Assembly (NCBI GenBank): GCA_002197995.1
Contig: NGZR01000004.1
Span: 3,720,001-3,784,000, forward strand
Source of the DNA: Gaeumannomyces sp. JS-464
Lineage: Eukaryota; Ascomycota; Sordariomycetes; Magnaporthales; Magnaporthaceae
DNA length: 64,000 nt
Reading direction: 5' to 3'
Shown: in pieces, positions 1 to 11,598 of the stretch
Position numbering within the stretch: the first letter of the stretch is position 1
How the letters are laid out: the number at the start of each line of letters is the position of its first letter
Program-made: the position numbers and the translations under genes
Notes under the pieces: generated by a model
Database searches by the model: none
What the model was told of the DNA's origin: nothing
Seen by the model: the letters and a program-made list of their open reading frames with translations, nothing else

Positions 1-481
1 CGCCGAACTTGTTTGGGCAGGGGCACGGGTTTGGTGCCTCTGCATTCGGCGGCGGGTCCTCCAAGGACTCCAACGATCTGTTGCAAACGCTGATGCGCGG
101 GCGCGGTGGCCAAGGTGCCCCGGCCCACGACGCAGGAAAGCGTGAGTACATGTTTCATTCATTTTCTAACCAGTTTCCTCCCTCATCTGCGTCGTCTACC
201 CCGGCTCCTGCTCCTGGCCTCTTGGCATCGCTCTATGGGAACCAGCCCGGGGCCTTCCAAGATTTTGGATCAAAGCAGAAGAAGAAGGGGAAGAAGCACA
301 GACATGCTAACACTTCCTCCTCTGGGGGAGGTGGCTTAGTAGATCTTGCGGACCCGAGTATCCTGCAGGCGCGGATGCAGCACCAGACCAATGCCAATGT
401 CGGACATGGAATGTTCGGGGGCAGTCGCAAGGTGGGTACAACCCCATGATGTACAACCAGGGGTACAACCGGGGGTGGTAG
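1..481 (+). CDS. Not4-like CCR4-NOT subunit, 5' segment (partial, one frameshift)
   Basis: The reading frame is open from the left edge. It is rich in Gly/Ser/Asn, with a basic cluster (KQKKKGKKHRH near 275-305) followed by a conserved-looking stretch ending in ADPSILQARM. The observed frame stops at 449. In the neighbouring frame the sequence continues as a Gly/Tyr/Asn-rich tail (YNPMMYNQGYNRGW) to a TAG at 479-481. The change of frame falls on a run of five Gs at 419-423, where a sixth G would make the frame continuous. I believe this is the part of Not4 (E3 ligase and scaffold of CCR4-NOT, in mRNA decay and quality control) that follows the RING and RRM domains, which would lie outside the window. 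The assignment rests on remembered composition of Sordariomycete Not4 proteins, not on a catalytic domain. It could be an independent low-complexity protein. Confidence 0.5.
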
Positions 482-1503
482 TCGGGGAGGCGAGCATCTA
501 CAGCATCGCGATACCCAGCACACTGTTTCTTGTTTGACGGGCAGTCATGTACGATTTCTCTTGGCCCTCTTCCTTTTCTACGACATCTGTTCCTTTCGCG
601 TTTCTTTATTCTCGTTTCTTGGGCAGGGGGCCATTTCCATGGATGAGAGCGTTTCTCCCTCCTGACCTATTTATTTATTTTATTGCTCCCTCTCTTCCTC
701 TCACATACTTTTCCTCCCCAGCATCACGGCCACGAGCACGAGACCAAACTACACAAAGGATCTTTGCATTTACCATCTTGTTTTCTGCTTTGTTTTCATT
801 TTGAGCGAGCATCGCAACGTCAAGACCCCCGGGCGAGGGGGCTTGGTTTGCAAGGCGTCTTGGGCTTTTCTGGGGCGCGAGAGGAGCATCGAGGATGGCG
901 TTGCAGAACCACGACTCCTACGGCGAATCCTCCTCGTTTCCCCAGCATCGGGTTTTCCTTCAAGGAAGCATTGAGGAACAAGAGAAGAAAGACACGGTCC
1001 TCCCAACATCGCATTTCATGGCAGCACGGGTTCGGATCATAAAAAACGGTCACGCAGGCAAGCCATCATCGTCTTCCTCGAGGGTATCATTTGTACGTTA
1101 ACACGCCTGGCCCAGCTTTCATCCTAGAGGGCGAGGCGACTGGGCGGCCTTTGGTTCTGTTCGACAAGAGAAATATACTATAGTACTTCTTCAAGAACGG
1201 CCGAGAAAAGAAATGGCTCGCGAAGCTGCCCTGTTTGATGCCCTTGGGAAGATGGTGGTGGTGTAGTGGCTTGCCTGTGCCGTGTCTCCTTTTCCCCGCT
1301 CGTATTTTGTTACACCAACCTGCCCCTAGATGTACATACTCTCTGCCTATCGGTGGTGTGCTCTGCTGTGGTGCGACGCTTGGCTTTTCCCTGACTACCC
1401 GGGCGCTAATTAGGCTCCTGGCCTGGTCAGGCGTGGCTGGCCACATACTTTCTGCAATACCACGGAACACCAAAGGCTAACAGATTTTTTTTTTTTTTTG
1501 CAG
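432..1503 (+). other. Probable 1.07-kb intron (or intergenic gap) inside the Not4-like gene
   Basis: No convincing coding sequence is seen here beyond the alternative tail to 481. The 3' end is a strong intron end: a branch-like GCTAAC near 1479, a long T tract, then GCAG at 1500-1503. The downstream reading frame requires a phase-1 donor. A GTGGGT at 432-437 provides phase 1 if the upstream G run is restored by one base. Splicing would then join the 5' segment directly to the 1504-4136 segment. A second candidate donor, GTACGT at 1093, follows a short ATG ORF (895-1101) but gives the wrong phase as read. The C/T-rich character also fits a 3' or 5' untranslated region if these are two genes. 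Confidence 0.4.
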
Positions 1504-4136
1504 CAGAGGAAGATCTTTCGGCTCTTGATGAGGCGGTCACGAGTAACATCGAGGCCATCATCTCGGACGACTCAAGTGAGACGGTTGTGCCCCCACCGCT
1601 GGGCAACCTAGGCAACCCCGCTGGCCGCTCCGGAACGCCGTCTGTGCCCCCTGGATTTGGTCCGGCCGCCGCCCCGACGCAGCCTGTGCAGACGCCCACC
1701 AAGGCTGCCATCCCGGCTTCTCTCGCACCTACTCCGGCCCGGCAGCCGGCTTCGACTGCGGCCACGCCGTCGAAGAAGTCGGGCACTGAGGCCAAGAAGA
1801 ACATCAAGGCGCTGGCTATCGAGAGCGGCCTCACCAAGGACATCGCGGCGCAGTCCTCCAAGTCGGCCAAATCGTCAAAAACGGTGCTCCAGGAGGAGGA
1901 CTTCCCTGCGCTGGATGCCGTCAAGCCCGCAGCTGTCTCACAACCCGCCGTCCCTGCTGTGCCTGTGATCCCCAAATCATCAGCAGCCAAGCCGGCGGGC
2001 AAAAAGAGTGCCGCCCCGGCTGACACCCAGTCGAACTCGACCCTAAGCAGTGCGGTCACCCCTAGCAAGAAGCAGACCCCAGGCATACTGAACGTGGGAG
2101 CCGCGACCAGGGCCGCGGCCCAGCCTCGTGCCAACGACTCGACCTCGGCTACAGCCTCGGAGAAGCCGGCAGCAGCAGTTGACTCGGCCTCTGCCTTCCC
2201 AGCGTTGCCGACACCGACCACTGCGGCCTTCCCCTCGCCCTCACCCGTTGTCCGGACGGCGCCTAAGACGCTACGCGTGGTGTCAACTCCCAAGGGCGAG
2301 GCGCCTCCTCTGATGACGGCGGCTGCCGCCCTCGCGGCCGCGTCAGCGACCTCTGGCCGGTCTTCGGCCCTCTCATCACATCGTCCCGGGACGCCACATA
2401 GCGAGTTCATCTCGGATACCGCCTCGATAGTGTCGGGCAGCATAACCACGTCGCGCCCCAACTCACCACCCCCTGTCTCCAGGGTCGGGTCAGCGGTGGT
2501 GCGCTCCACTACCAAGAGCCAGCAGCGCAAACAACGCAAGCAGGCCACCAAGCTGGAGTCGGCCGCCCTGATCTCTTCCAGCACCCAGCCTACTCCTGTG
2601 CCCGAGGCCGAAGAGCCTGTCATCGCGCCCATTATCGGCCGCAAGAAGAAGCAGAAGAAGGAAAAGGCAGCCAGTAGCTCGCCGACCCCTGCTGAGACCC
2701 GATCAGCCACACCCGCTTCGCCACAGGTACCGGCGAAGGAGGACGTTGTGACTAAAGACGAGCCTGCCAAGGATGAGCCCACCAAGGATTCGGATGTAGC
2801 AGAGCAGTTGCCCCCGACGCCGCAGCAGCAGCCTGTCAGTAAAGACAAATCAAGCAAGCAGGCTAAAGCTGCCGAGTCCGGAAAAGGCAAGGGCAAAGAA
2901 AAGGATCAAGCAAAGGATGCACCGACGTCGCCTGCTCCCGTGGCGGAGACGCCAGACAAAGAATCGCCCTTGGACGAAGCAAAGACGGCGTCTGGGAAGG
3001 TGGCGCCCACTCCAGCGTCAACCTTGCGCGAACTTGAGGAGATAGGGCTTGTAGAGGACGCGTCCAAGATCAAATTTCTGGAACACATCGCTGGTCTCGG
3101 CCACAAGCCTGATCGGACCGACGCTGCAGCTGCGGCAGCAGCAGCAGCAGCAGCCGCCGCCGCCGCCGCTGCTGCATCGAAGGACACCTCTGCGTCGACA
3201 AAGTCGATCGTGAACGACGAGGACCACGCGGCACTGCTTGGTGGGCAGGTGGTACGCAAGGTGATCGATGGGGTGCGCATCCTGCTGACGCCCAATGGAG
3301 ACTGCGTGCGCAACCTGACGGAGGAGGAGGAGGACCGGTTTCTTGAGCTTCAGGAGTCGCTCGCGGCGACGGTGGGCACGCCAGCTTTCTACACGCATCC
3401 GAGGCATGAGGCCACGGGCGGCTTCAGCCTGATCAAGGGCCGCGCTGTACCGAACGGGCCGCCGTCCTTCTTCCCGCCGCCGCGCGGCTCGTACGCGACC
3501 GACCCCGTCGGGAAGATCCAGCGCGAGGAGGCTATCTACTACATCAACCAGTACGTCCTGCCCAAGCTGAACCTGGGCGCGTCCAACCTTGGCCTGCCGG
3601 CGCAGTGGAAGTCCGGCTCCGGCGCCGGCGCCGGCGCCGCGACGGCGGGGACGGGCATCGGGCTCGACGGTAGCTTGAACGCCTCGGCCAGCGCCAGCCT
3701 CTCCTCCATCGCGCCGTGGATCTACAGCTCGTCGGCGGGCGGGCCAGTGGACCCCATAGACGCATGGTCCGGCGCGGGGCCTGACGAGGCGCTCCTCTCG
3801 TCGCTTGCGGACGCCGGCGCGGTCCACCATCATCCCCAGGCCCACGCCCACGCCCACGCTACAGCATCGTCGTCTGCCTCGGCGCAGGCCGGCGGGCCGT
3901 CCTCACTGGCCGCCCCGGCGGCGCCGTCGCTGGCGTCGTCCCCGATCGCGTCGGCGACGGCGGCGGCGACGAGCAACCGGGCGTTCGGCAACGTGCCGCT
4001 CATGAGCGTCGAGGACGCCGAGAAGGCGCTGCAGCTGGCGCGGCGCGAGGCGGAGAAGCTGGAGAAGTCGCTCAGCCAGGTGATTAAGAAGAACCGGCGC
4101 CTGCTGCTCGGTGGCGGCGGCGGGCCGGCGAATTGA
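1504..4136 (+). CDS. Not4-like CCR4-NOT subunit, C-terminal segment
   Basis: The open frame runs from the splice acceptor at 1503 to TGA at 4134-4136, about 877 residues in this exon; the true start lies in an upstream exon. Counting from the GTG at 1587: a Pro/Ala-rich linker with PPGF; a DFPALD motif near residue 105; a Ser/Pro-rich region with basic KKKQKKEK near 355; a pure Ala tract at about 512-531; a well-ordered block (GQVVRK...LLTPNGDCVRNLTEEEED, about 555-590) continuing through NGPPSFFPPPRG and KIQREEAIYYINQYVLPKLN; and a C-terminal helix (about 810-845) ending in KKNRRLL. These features match my recollection of the C-terminal half of filamentous-fungal Not4, which would recruit ubiquitin ligase activity to CCR4-NOT. 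No RING or RRM domain is visible in the window. Confidence 0.55.
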
Positions 4137-5383
4137 CTATCCATATCGGGTCTTGGCGCCCGCGCGGGCGACGCCGCGCTGCTGGCCGTCTGGGCTGCTA
4201 TCGCGGCGCTGGGAGGGGTGATCGGCTTTACTGGGGACATCGCGCTCGCTGCGTTTGGGGTTTTTGTGGGCGCTTTGGATTGGGTTGGGGCTGTTTATTG
4301 AGGGAATGGCCTCTCTACATGAACTTTTCTGTTATTTCTTCCTTCTCGGCAATCGTCATCACTTGACTGTCATACTTTTTCTTTTTCTTATTATCTGGTG
4401 TTCAGGGACTTGCGGGAAACTTGTATTTCTGGCTGGGGTATGCGTACTGCTGTATGAGTACAAAGCATGCATAAGTTTTTTTTCTTTCTCCCCTCATCTC
4501 TATGGTCTTTTGTTATACCATCATACAATGGTAATTGGACTGCGGATTGGGACAGCGACGGTTGAGACTGGGATAGCGTTGCGCTTGATTCGGTTTTCCG
4601 TTTATTCTTTTGGTCCAGAATCTCTGTGCAGCAACACTTGTCCTGTAACTACTTTTAACCGGCGGCCCCTTTTCTGGCTTCATTCTGGCGCCAGCTGAAG
4701 AGGACATTGGCCGGACAGGCATGCGTCTAGGAGGGTTTGTTCGTGGATGGCAACGAGTCTGGCGGTTTGGCTTGGGCAGGAATACACGTTTGCTGTTGGC
4801 TCACCCTGGTCTGTCGCTGAACACGGTTCAGCCCTTATTTTCTACCAGCCTTACAGAACAGAGATCTGTAAAAACAAAAACCTGAGTACATGCATGATGG
4901 CTGTCTCCGGGATGCTTCCGGGATGCTTTATTGATATTGAGCCAAGTTGAGATGTGCAAGCCGAGGCTGTTTTACCCTCCTTTTTGTAGCCGCCGTTGCC
5001 CACTCAGAGTCAAACACCTGTATCTTTTCTATTCGGCATCGTTGTATTCCTGACTTTCTCTTGACACCATGTCATGTCGTACCTCTTCAAAGGGGCTTGT
5101 TTTATTGCGAGAATGCCGCGGACGTCGCTCCCAGCTGGCTTGCCACCCCGGCCCCCGAGGTTGGGTTGATTACCAATCCAAAATCGCAGCAAAGGGGACA
5201 CGAAATGGTATTCCCAACCGAGAAAGACATGCAGACAGATGGGTTGAGAAAGCAAATAAAATTGCGACGAGAAAGCATCAATTCAGCCTCGAAATTCCAT
5301 CTAGCCTGCATTCGCTTTAATCCCCATATTTTATCCCTAATTGGTAGCGCACAATCAAAACCGCAACTCCTAGCGCAGGCTCA
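4137..5383. other. Intergenic region, no gene recognised
   Basis: T-rich sequence after the Not4-like stop, then a region leading to the nitroreductase start. An ORF at 4255-4698 is very hydrophobic and T-driven, with no family resemblance. It reads as a 3' UTR artefact. I see no RNA gene here. Confidence 0.6.
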
Positions 5384-6175
5384 ATGGCGCCAACTCCAAA
5401 GTCAGAAGGGCCACCGCTCTGGGTCTGGGCCTTGGTCCTCCCGCTCGCCACCCTGGGGATATTTAGTATTTTCAAGGACGCCCAGTCGTTGCTCTCCCCT
5501 GTTCCCGACGGCCGACCAATACCATCAGCAGCCACCAACACTAAAAACACGTCCGCAGCCCTGTTCGACGCTTTGGGCGCCCGCCGGACGTGGTACAACC
5601 TAGACAAGCACCTGCCCGTCGACCAGCAAAAAATCACCGAGGTGGTGCAGGCCGCGCTGCAGACGGTGCCCAGCGCCTTCAACTCGGAGCCCAACCGGGC
5701 CGTCGTGCTCCTCGGTGCCGAGCACGAGCGGCTCTGGGACGCCATCGCGGCGGCGCGCAGAGCCCGCGTCCCGGCCGAGCAGTGGGCCTCCTCGGCGGCA
5801 GCCAAGATGGCGGGCCACCGGGCGGCGGTCGGCACGGTGCTCTTCTTCGTCGACGGCGGGGTCGTCGGCCGGTACGCGGCCGACATCCCGGCCTACGCCG
5901 ACGCGTTCCCCATCTGGGCCGGCGAGTCCAACGGGATGCTGCAGCTGGCGGTGTGGACGGCGCTGAGCGCAGAGGGGCTGGGCGCCAATCTGCAGCACTA
6001 CCGGCCGCTCGGTGATGGTCCTCTGCCGGAGGCCTGGGGCGTGCGGCCGGGATGGGAGGTGACGGCGCAGCTTGTGTTTGGCGGGCGTGTCGGGGATGCA
6101 CCGCCGCCCAAGGACAAGATCCCGATGCGCGAGAAGCTCGTTGTGCAGGGGGAGGCTCATGGCGGGGAGCTTTGA
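5384..6175 (+). CDS. Nitroreductase family protein (Hbn1/Frm2 type), membrane-anchored
   Basis: Single exon, 263 aa. The first ~15 residues are followed by one hydrophobic segment (about 12-30, LWVWALVLPLATLGIFSIF), suggesting an N-terminal membrane anchor. The rest is the fungal FMN nitroreductase fold: a RRTWYNLDKHLPVDQQKI block (about 67-84), then AAL(Q)TVPSAFNSEPNRAVVLLG (about 90-110), the family's flavin-binding signature; a central VLFFVD; and a C-terminal AWGVRPGWEVTAQLVFGG near 225. Family members use NAD(P)H and FMN to reduce nitro compounds and are linked to lipid and oxidative-stress responses in yeast. The ATG is chosen because it opens the membrane segment and no upstream in-frame start is better. 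Typical members are about 200 aa, so the extra length is the anchor and linker. The frame is intact, unlike several neighbours. Confidence 0.88.
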   Translation: MAPTPKSEGPPLWVWALVLPLATLGIFSIFKDAQSLLSPVPDGRPIPSAATNTKNTSAALFDALGARRTWYNLDKHLPVDQQKITEVVQAALQTVPSAFNSEPNRAVVLLGAEHERLWDAIAAARRARVPAEQWASSAAAKMAGHRAAVGTVLFFVDGGVVGRYAADIPAYADAFPIWAGESNGMLQLAVWTALSAEGLGANLQHYRPLGDGPLPEAWGVRPGWEVTAQLVFGGRVGDAPPPKDKIPMREKLVVQGEAHGGEL

Positions 6176-6369
6176 GGCGGGAGCGGGAGTCTTGGTACAT
6201 ATCCTTCCCGTAGATTTCACGTCGAGTGTGCGAGTCGCATTTGGAAAAAGCATCTATTTCATGTCACATTACAGTCCTGGCGCACATTATCTATTCATGA
6301 GCACATCCATCCCTTTTCTCGCCCTCATGGCCGTCCATGTTCCCGAAGCTTTACACCGTCCTATGTGAC

Positions 6370-7403
6370 TTAAAAGGTAGCCAGCGGCTGTTCAAGGCCC
6401 GACTTGCTTGTCCGCGGTGTCAGCTTCACCTCCTCCGGCACCGTCTCGGGGAAGCCCAGAACCGCCAGTTTCCCCTGGACCTGGTTCTCGGCCTTGCAGT
6501 CGCCGACGCAGTTGGTCGGCGGGTTGGCCACCTCGGTGGCATCGCCACCAGTCACGACGCCCATGCGGCCGCCGCTGGCGACGTCCCAGACGCTGACGCC
6601 GCCGCAGTAGTCCCTGGTCTCGGACAGGCCCAGCGGGTTGGCGAAGTCGGGCCCGCACTCGGGCTGGGCCACGCGCCTGGCCACCTGCGTGCTGTCGCGC
6701 AGCACCAGCTTTGGGCGGTCCTGGCGCCCGATGTTGACGCGGGGCGTCACGCGCACGCAGGCGTCGCCGGCCGGGCCCGCCTCCTCGGACTCGCACCCGC
6801 TGCCCAGGTACTTGCCCAGGTTGGCGCGGAAGTTTGGGTTGTCGTACTGGAACGCGCCCGGGCTGAGCGTGTGGACGACGCGCGTGCTGGCGTTGTCGGC
6901 GCGCTCGGGCTCCATCTGGAAGATGCCGCCCTGGGCGCAGTCCTTGGCCGTGACGGAGACGGACAGGCCCGGGCCGTGACGGAGACGGACAGGCCCGGGC
7001 CGGTCCGGCTGAGCTTGAGGACCTCGTCGCGCAGCTCGACCGAGATGGCCGACGTCAGGTTCAGGCCGCGGTGGTCGGGCACGCGGCTGGCGTAGACGGG
7101 AGTGTATCGCCCGCCCGTCATGTCGCCGGCGTTGTCGCCCTTGCCCACGAAGGCCCAGTCGTAGACGGCAAAGCTGGCCGGGTCGACCTTGAACTCGAGG
7201 TACTTGCCCTGGACCTTGAAGACTTCGGCGGACTTGTAGTCGATGTCGCCGCGGAACCGGTCGTCCCGCGGGCCGTGGCTGACGCCCAGCACGGACCAGC
7301 TGCCGCCTTCGCAGTGCTTGCTGCTGGCGGCCGTGGCCGGGGAGGTGATGGCCAGGACGCTGGCGAGAGCCAGGCCGAGGGAGGTGTTCTTAACGGGTGA
7401 CAT
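6370..7403 (-). CDS. Secreted protein of unknown function, frame broken by a 26-bp duplication
   Basis: Starts at the ATG at 7401-7403 with a classical signal peptide (about residues 1-25, ending TSPATA). A mature domain follows, with scattered Cys (SKHCEGGSW near 30, GSGCESEE, PECGPDF, RDYCGG, TNCVGDCKA), which suggests disulfides. The frame is lost about 140 residues in, at an exact 26-bp direct duplication (6949-6974 and 6975-7000). Downstream, the correct frame continues to a stop at 6370. With one repeat unit discounted the length is 1,008 nt, a multiple of three, giving about 335 aa. I recognise it only as a conserved-looking fungal secreted protein, with no catalytic motif. Whether the duplication is real or an assembly artefact decides gene versus pseudogene. 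Confidence 0.7.
6949..7000. repeat. Perfect 26-bp tandem duplication (2 copies)
   Basis: Two identical adjacent units beginning CGTGACGGAGAC and ending CCCGGGC. The unit length is not a multiple of three, so the second copy shifts the frame of the minus-strand secreted-protein gene. Each copy encodes the same LSVSVTA stretch, the second one in the wrong frame. Confidence 0.9.
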
Positions 7404-9421
7404 GGTGTGTGGAGGAGGTGTGGGTAGCACCAGACAGAAGTAACTACCAAAGGCAGCTTAGGCTTCTCTAAGAGGTAAAGAAGGAGGAGGAGGAGGAGGA
7501 GGACTGGCACTGAGAGTGGTGGCCTCTTGCACAACAAAGATATCACGGCATGGCCGAAGCCACCGTATTTATGGCCAGGAGAGCCCTCATTCGCGAGAGG
7601 ACCAACGTTAGCATGGCGGCCCACAACTACCGCCAGATTTCAGTTACCAGAACGGACGGACGAGAAATCCGGGCATACGACGGCACCAATACGTCGCGAT
7701 AGCCTCTGACTCGGCTTCAAGTCTTGGCAGCAACTGCAGCCGCGCCGGCATGGAGCTGCCATCCCATTTCAGGAAGGCGACGAGCCCTTTGGGTTCGCCC
7801 ACACGTGATTGGAGGATGGGACGGGACTGGAGGGAAACGGGGAGGGCATCCTGGTCTGGAGTCGTGCGCATGGATGGCTGGTTGGATGGGGAGGTCCGCG
7901 GCCGGACAGACGCCAATGAGAGGGACAAAACCTTGATGGTATTGAGAAAACAAGCTTACAAGGGACATGGTAACCCTCGGAAAGAGCTGCCAGGGTATCA
8001 TGGTACCCCCACGCGGATACATGACGGCAGTCCCCCTCGCCGCTAACGCGGGTCCCCCGCCCCGTCTCCCCCGTTTAGACTTGCCTTGGCCCGTTGATGC
8101 CAGGCCGTGCCACGAACACACTCAACCAGACAACCCTAACAGGCGCGGGCTGATTACACATCGCGGGTCCTGCAGCAAGAGAAACCCACCGCGAGGTGAC
8201 ATGCCCACTGGCCAAGGCGGTGTAATCCAAAGCCCGAGGACGTCTTCCAGAAGAGGGGATCACCGATGATGAGGGATGCCAGGGGAGACGAGAGGGACAT
8301 GCAGGCCCAGTTCTTGAGCGACAAAAGTAACCGCACAGTCGTAGGCACGGCAAACCCACAGAACCCACAGAACACACAAACCTGGCCGGCTATCTGACTC
8401 GCCCGCGGCAATAGAAGCTTATCTGTGCTTGGCCTGGTTTTTGACGTCGATGGCACGGCGGCGATATGAAACCAACGCTTCCAGGTTGTCGCAATTGACG
8501 TCGTTTTATAAATCGGTAAAATGTTGCATTTCGATTGCGATCGTTCCCGCGCATAAGAACACATTCGCGCTCAACAAAGATTCTTCTACCTTGGTTCGGT
8601 GGAGATGCAATGGTACCTAATCATTCAGGGGCTCATTGGGATGCGTGTCACGTGCATCCAGGCCACCCGGATTCCCAGAGACAGTTAGTTTGTCGGCGTG
8701 AGGCTTGTTCCTCGAATTCCCGGCTGGCGCACTTCCCATCCTATCAACCCTGCACAATCTACATCGACGCTACACGGCGGCTGGCCCCTCCAGCGGTGCG
8801 GCCTGGCCTCGTCTGATTGGACTCCTCCTCGGCAATAAATGAGACGCGCTGCTGCAAAACCGTCGACCTAAACGCCGACCCACTCTTGGGAAGCAAACCT
8901 GTGTGGCTTCGCAGCCGTCAGGGACTCGCTGGTCAGGGGCGATGCAGCCTCTTGGCAACACCACCGCCCAAAGCCCCGGGACACCCACCGCGCCTTTGAA
9001 GCCCAAATGCGCACGTTTGGTGCTAGGCTTCGTAGATTAGGTGGAGAGACTGGACCAAGCGTGTTGCACAAATTATCATACCAGACGAGAGCTCCCTCTT
9101 TTTCCGTCAGAAATGGGCGACCAGGGAGCCGGGTAGGCGGGCGAGTGTCTGGGGTGCGGCTGTGACGACGGCCTGCATGCCAAGAGGGGAGGGAAGCGTC
9201 CTAGCGCCTAGTGGCGCTAGAAGGAAGCGCCGTCGCAGACCAGCCCATTACCTGCTCCTCGACCCAAGCCTTACCTACCCAACATCTGCTCATAAGCCTT
9301 CTTCTTCGCCCGAGGCCCTCTTTCTCCCACTTTCGCTGCAGTCACACCGATTGTTCCTCTTCCACTCCTTGCTGTCAAGCCAGACAAGGTCAAGATTAGA
9401 AGAAATACAGGTCCTGGGAGG
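7404..9421. other. 2-kb intergenic region, no gene recognised
   Basis: This lies between the divergent secreted-protein gene and the membrane-protein gene, so it holds both promoters. There is a GGA triplet run at about 7480-7501, upstream of the minus-strand start. Short ORFs on both strands (7644-9071) have no coding character, no splice-supported extension and no family resemblance. Confidence 0.6.
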
Positions 9422-10770
9422 ATGAAGGGCGCCGTCGCACTGGTGGCCCTCGCCTGGACGAGTCTGTCCGTTGTCCATGCAGAGGTTCTCCGATGGGACG
9501 ACGGCCCGGACGAGGCGCGCTGGCGGCCGGCCAGACAAACAGCCAGAAACCCACGTCCCCTCGACGACGGGCCGCCGGCGCCCACCCCAGCCCCTTTGCT
9601 TGCGTCGCAGGTGCTTCTACAGCCAAGGGGAGTCAATAACCGAACACTTGGTTTTATAGCGGGAGAATCTGGTCTGCTTCTCCTCCCCTTTGCAGTTGCC
9701 AAAAGCCAAGCAGTACCCAAGCTTAGATGGCCCACTGACAAGTTTACAACTCACAGCATCTCCTCGAAGATGCGGCGTCAGCTCCCACATGAGGATCTGG
9801 TCTAGCTCCAGGGCCGTCGACTGCTGTCCAGATAGATCGACGACACCATGCTATCCGGCCACGATGTGCCTACCTCTGGCTTCGTTGTCTCGATACACCA
9901 CAATCGGCAGCGGTACTACGGTGTGGTACGTCTTGGGTGTCCCGAGTGTGCATCTGGGGAAAATAGCAAGAAACTAAAGCATGCTTCCCGATACGGCTCC
10001 TCCTTTGCCCATGTGCAGCACGGCCTCCTCATATACAAGCTGCGTCAAATACACATATGTTGATGCAAGCATCACCGGGTATACCCTGTGGTGGTGTGGA
10101 ATGACTGTCGCCACGAGGAATCTCGTGCGAGCTACCGCGTCCGCGCCTCCAGGAGGAACAACAACGTCAGAGGAGCCAGATGAAAACGATAAGCCAACCG
10201 TCACCGTTACTACTAGCTATGGCCCGCCAAGCTCGACGTCAACGGACGGGAATATACCAGGTAACAAAAAAACAACCCAGGCTAGACCTGTTTGGTTCTT
10301 CCCCACCTATATACCAAGTGTCTAGGTCACATACACACGCTAACCGCACACATCCGGAACCTCCAGGACCCGCAAACGTACCCGAGGTTGGAGTGATAGT
10401 GGGCTCGGTCGTCGGCGCGCTCGCCGTGGTCCTTGCCGCGGCCTTGGGGTTTGTGTTTTACCGGCGCCGGCGCCGGGGCAAGGAGGGCGACCAAGCTGGG
10501 CCCGGCGACGGCAACCCTTCGGACGACCCGCAGACGCACTCCAGCCACCTCCTCGGGGCCGTCGACGGCAACACGCCCGAGATGGAGGCCAAGACCTCGC
10601 CGCGCCCGCTGAGCGAGCTGGAGGCCAAGGCCCAGCCGCAAGAGATGGAGGCTGCGCCGTTGGGAGAGCAGCTGGTGGGGATCAGGCCAAGTACCCCCGT
10701 GGCGGAGCTGCCGGCCGAGGGGATGGGAGGGTACAGAGAGGTGCATCGCAGCCGCAGCGGGAGGACGTAA
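9422..10770 (+). CDS. Single-pass membrane protein with Cys-rich ectodomain (4 exons)
   Basis: My model is join(9422..9671, 9757..9925, 10019..10260, 10367..10770), 1,065 nt, 354 aa. Intron phases agree: intron 1 (85 nt) has a weaker GTCTGC donor, intron 2 has GTACGT, and intron 3 has GTAACA with a GCTAAC branch. Residues 1-20 are a signal peptide (MKGAVALVALAWTSLSVVHA). The ectodomain follows the fungal pattern GF-x-x-G...CG...VDCCP...TTPCYPATMCLP, then SCVKYTYVDASITGYTLWWCG. A Ser/Thr/Pro linker leads to a transmembrane helix (VIVGSVVGALAVVLAAALGF), a run of Arg and an acidic cytoplasmic tail. The layout resembles cell-wall or surface sensor-like proteins; no ligand or partner can be inferred. 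It is followed on the same strand by a second membrane protein with a similar tail. Confidence 0.75.
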
Positions 10771-11598
10771 TGCGACTTTATTACTGTTGTTTGCTCAAGA
10801 TATCCAACTAGCACTCCGGGAATCGCATAATCATGGCTCCAAACTGCGGGATGGTCGATAGCACGTGCCTTGACGGCACACCAAGAACAGCTCCGATATT
10901 GTGGTGCTCGCTCGCCAAGATGTCTCTGCCTTCTCCCTTGTCCGAAAAGGGTAAAAAGAATCAATCGTACTAGGCGGAGCATGCACAGCCTTGCCATCGT
11001 CCTGGTTCTCCAAGAGAACAGCAGTCACAGCAGCCACTCACAGAACAAGCGAAATGGCCCCCAACGGAACCGCCTCGACCCGGAATCCGTGGAATTGCGA
11101 GTGCAACACCCGCCCTGGGGAGCCCTGTCCAAGTCCGTATCGCCTGTCGTGCTGCTTCCAACCCGCGGCATCGCAGCCGAACCGGGCGCGGTTGGAGCCA
11201 TCGGCACATTGGCCAAACGAGCCAAGATTCGATCCAATATCCGGGATGCCTCGCTTAATAGCTTCGCCCCCAGATGCTGCTGGCAACTTGTATGCAAGGG
11301 CCTTTTGGGGAGAGGCCAGCCCTAGCTACAGTATGCCAACGTGCGGCGGGCTTTGGGATGGCGGACAAGGATCTGCAGCTGTCAAGTTTCTCAGGATTGA
11401 TATAGGGGGGATCAGCGATCAGGTGTAGCCATTCCCCAATCATGAGCAGCCAGCCGATGGTTTTTTGACCATGGAGCCAAGCAAGGCCCCCATTATATCT
11501 TTGTTATTGCCCCTTCGTTCTTCTCCTGAGATTCCGCTCCTTTGCCTGCCTGCCCCATCGCTCTATGGTTTCGAACCTCGGTGACATAAAATTCCAAA
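10771..11598. other. Intergenic region between two membrane-protein genes
   Basis: ORFs at 10870-11325 and 10991-11428 (plus strand) and several minus-strand ORFs exist but lack splice support and recognisable domains. The plus-strand ORF 10991-11428 has a Cys-rich stretch (WNCECN...CCF) and could conceivably be an unrecognised 5' exon of the next gene. I could not connect it in phase. Confidence 0.4.

Noticed and set aside
2906..3857. Minus-strand ORFs with poly-Ala or poly-Cys runs opposite the Not4-like gene
   Set aside because: They are antisense readings of the GCN repeat and GC-rich codons of the plus-strand gene, with no independent start or domain.
4255..4698. Hydrophobic 147-aa plus-strand ORF
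   Set aside because: T-rich 3' flank; the hydrophobicity comes from TTT/CTT codons. No motif, no splice signals.
5590..6253. Overlapping ORFs on both strands inside the nitroreductase gene
   Set aside because: Arg-rich GC-frame shadows of a clearly conserved protein.
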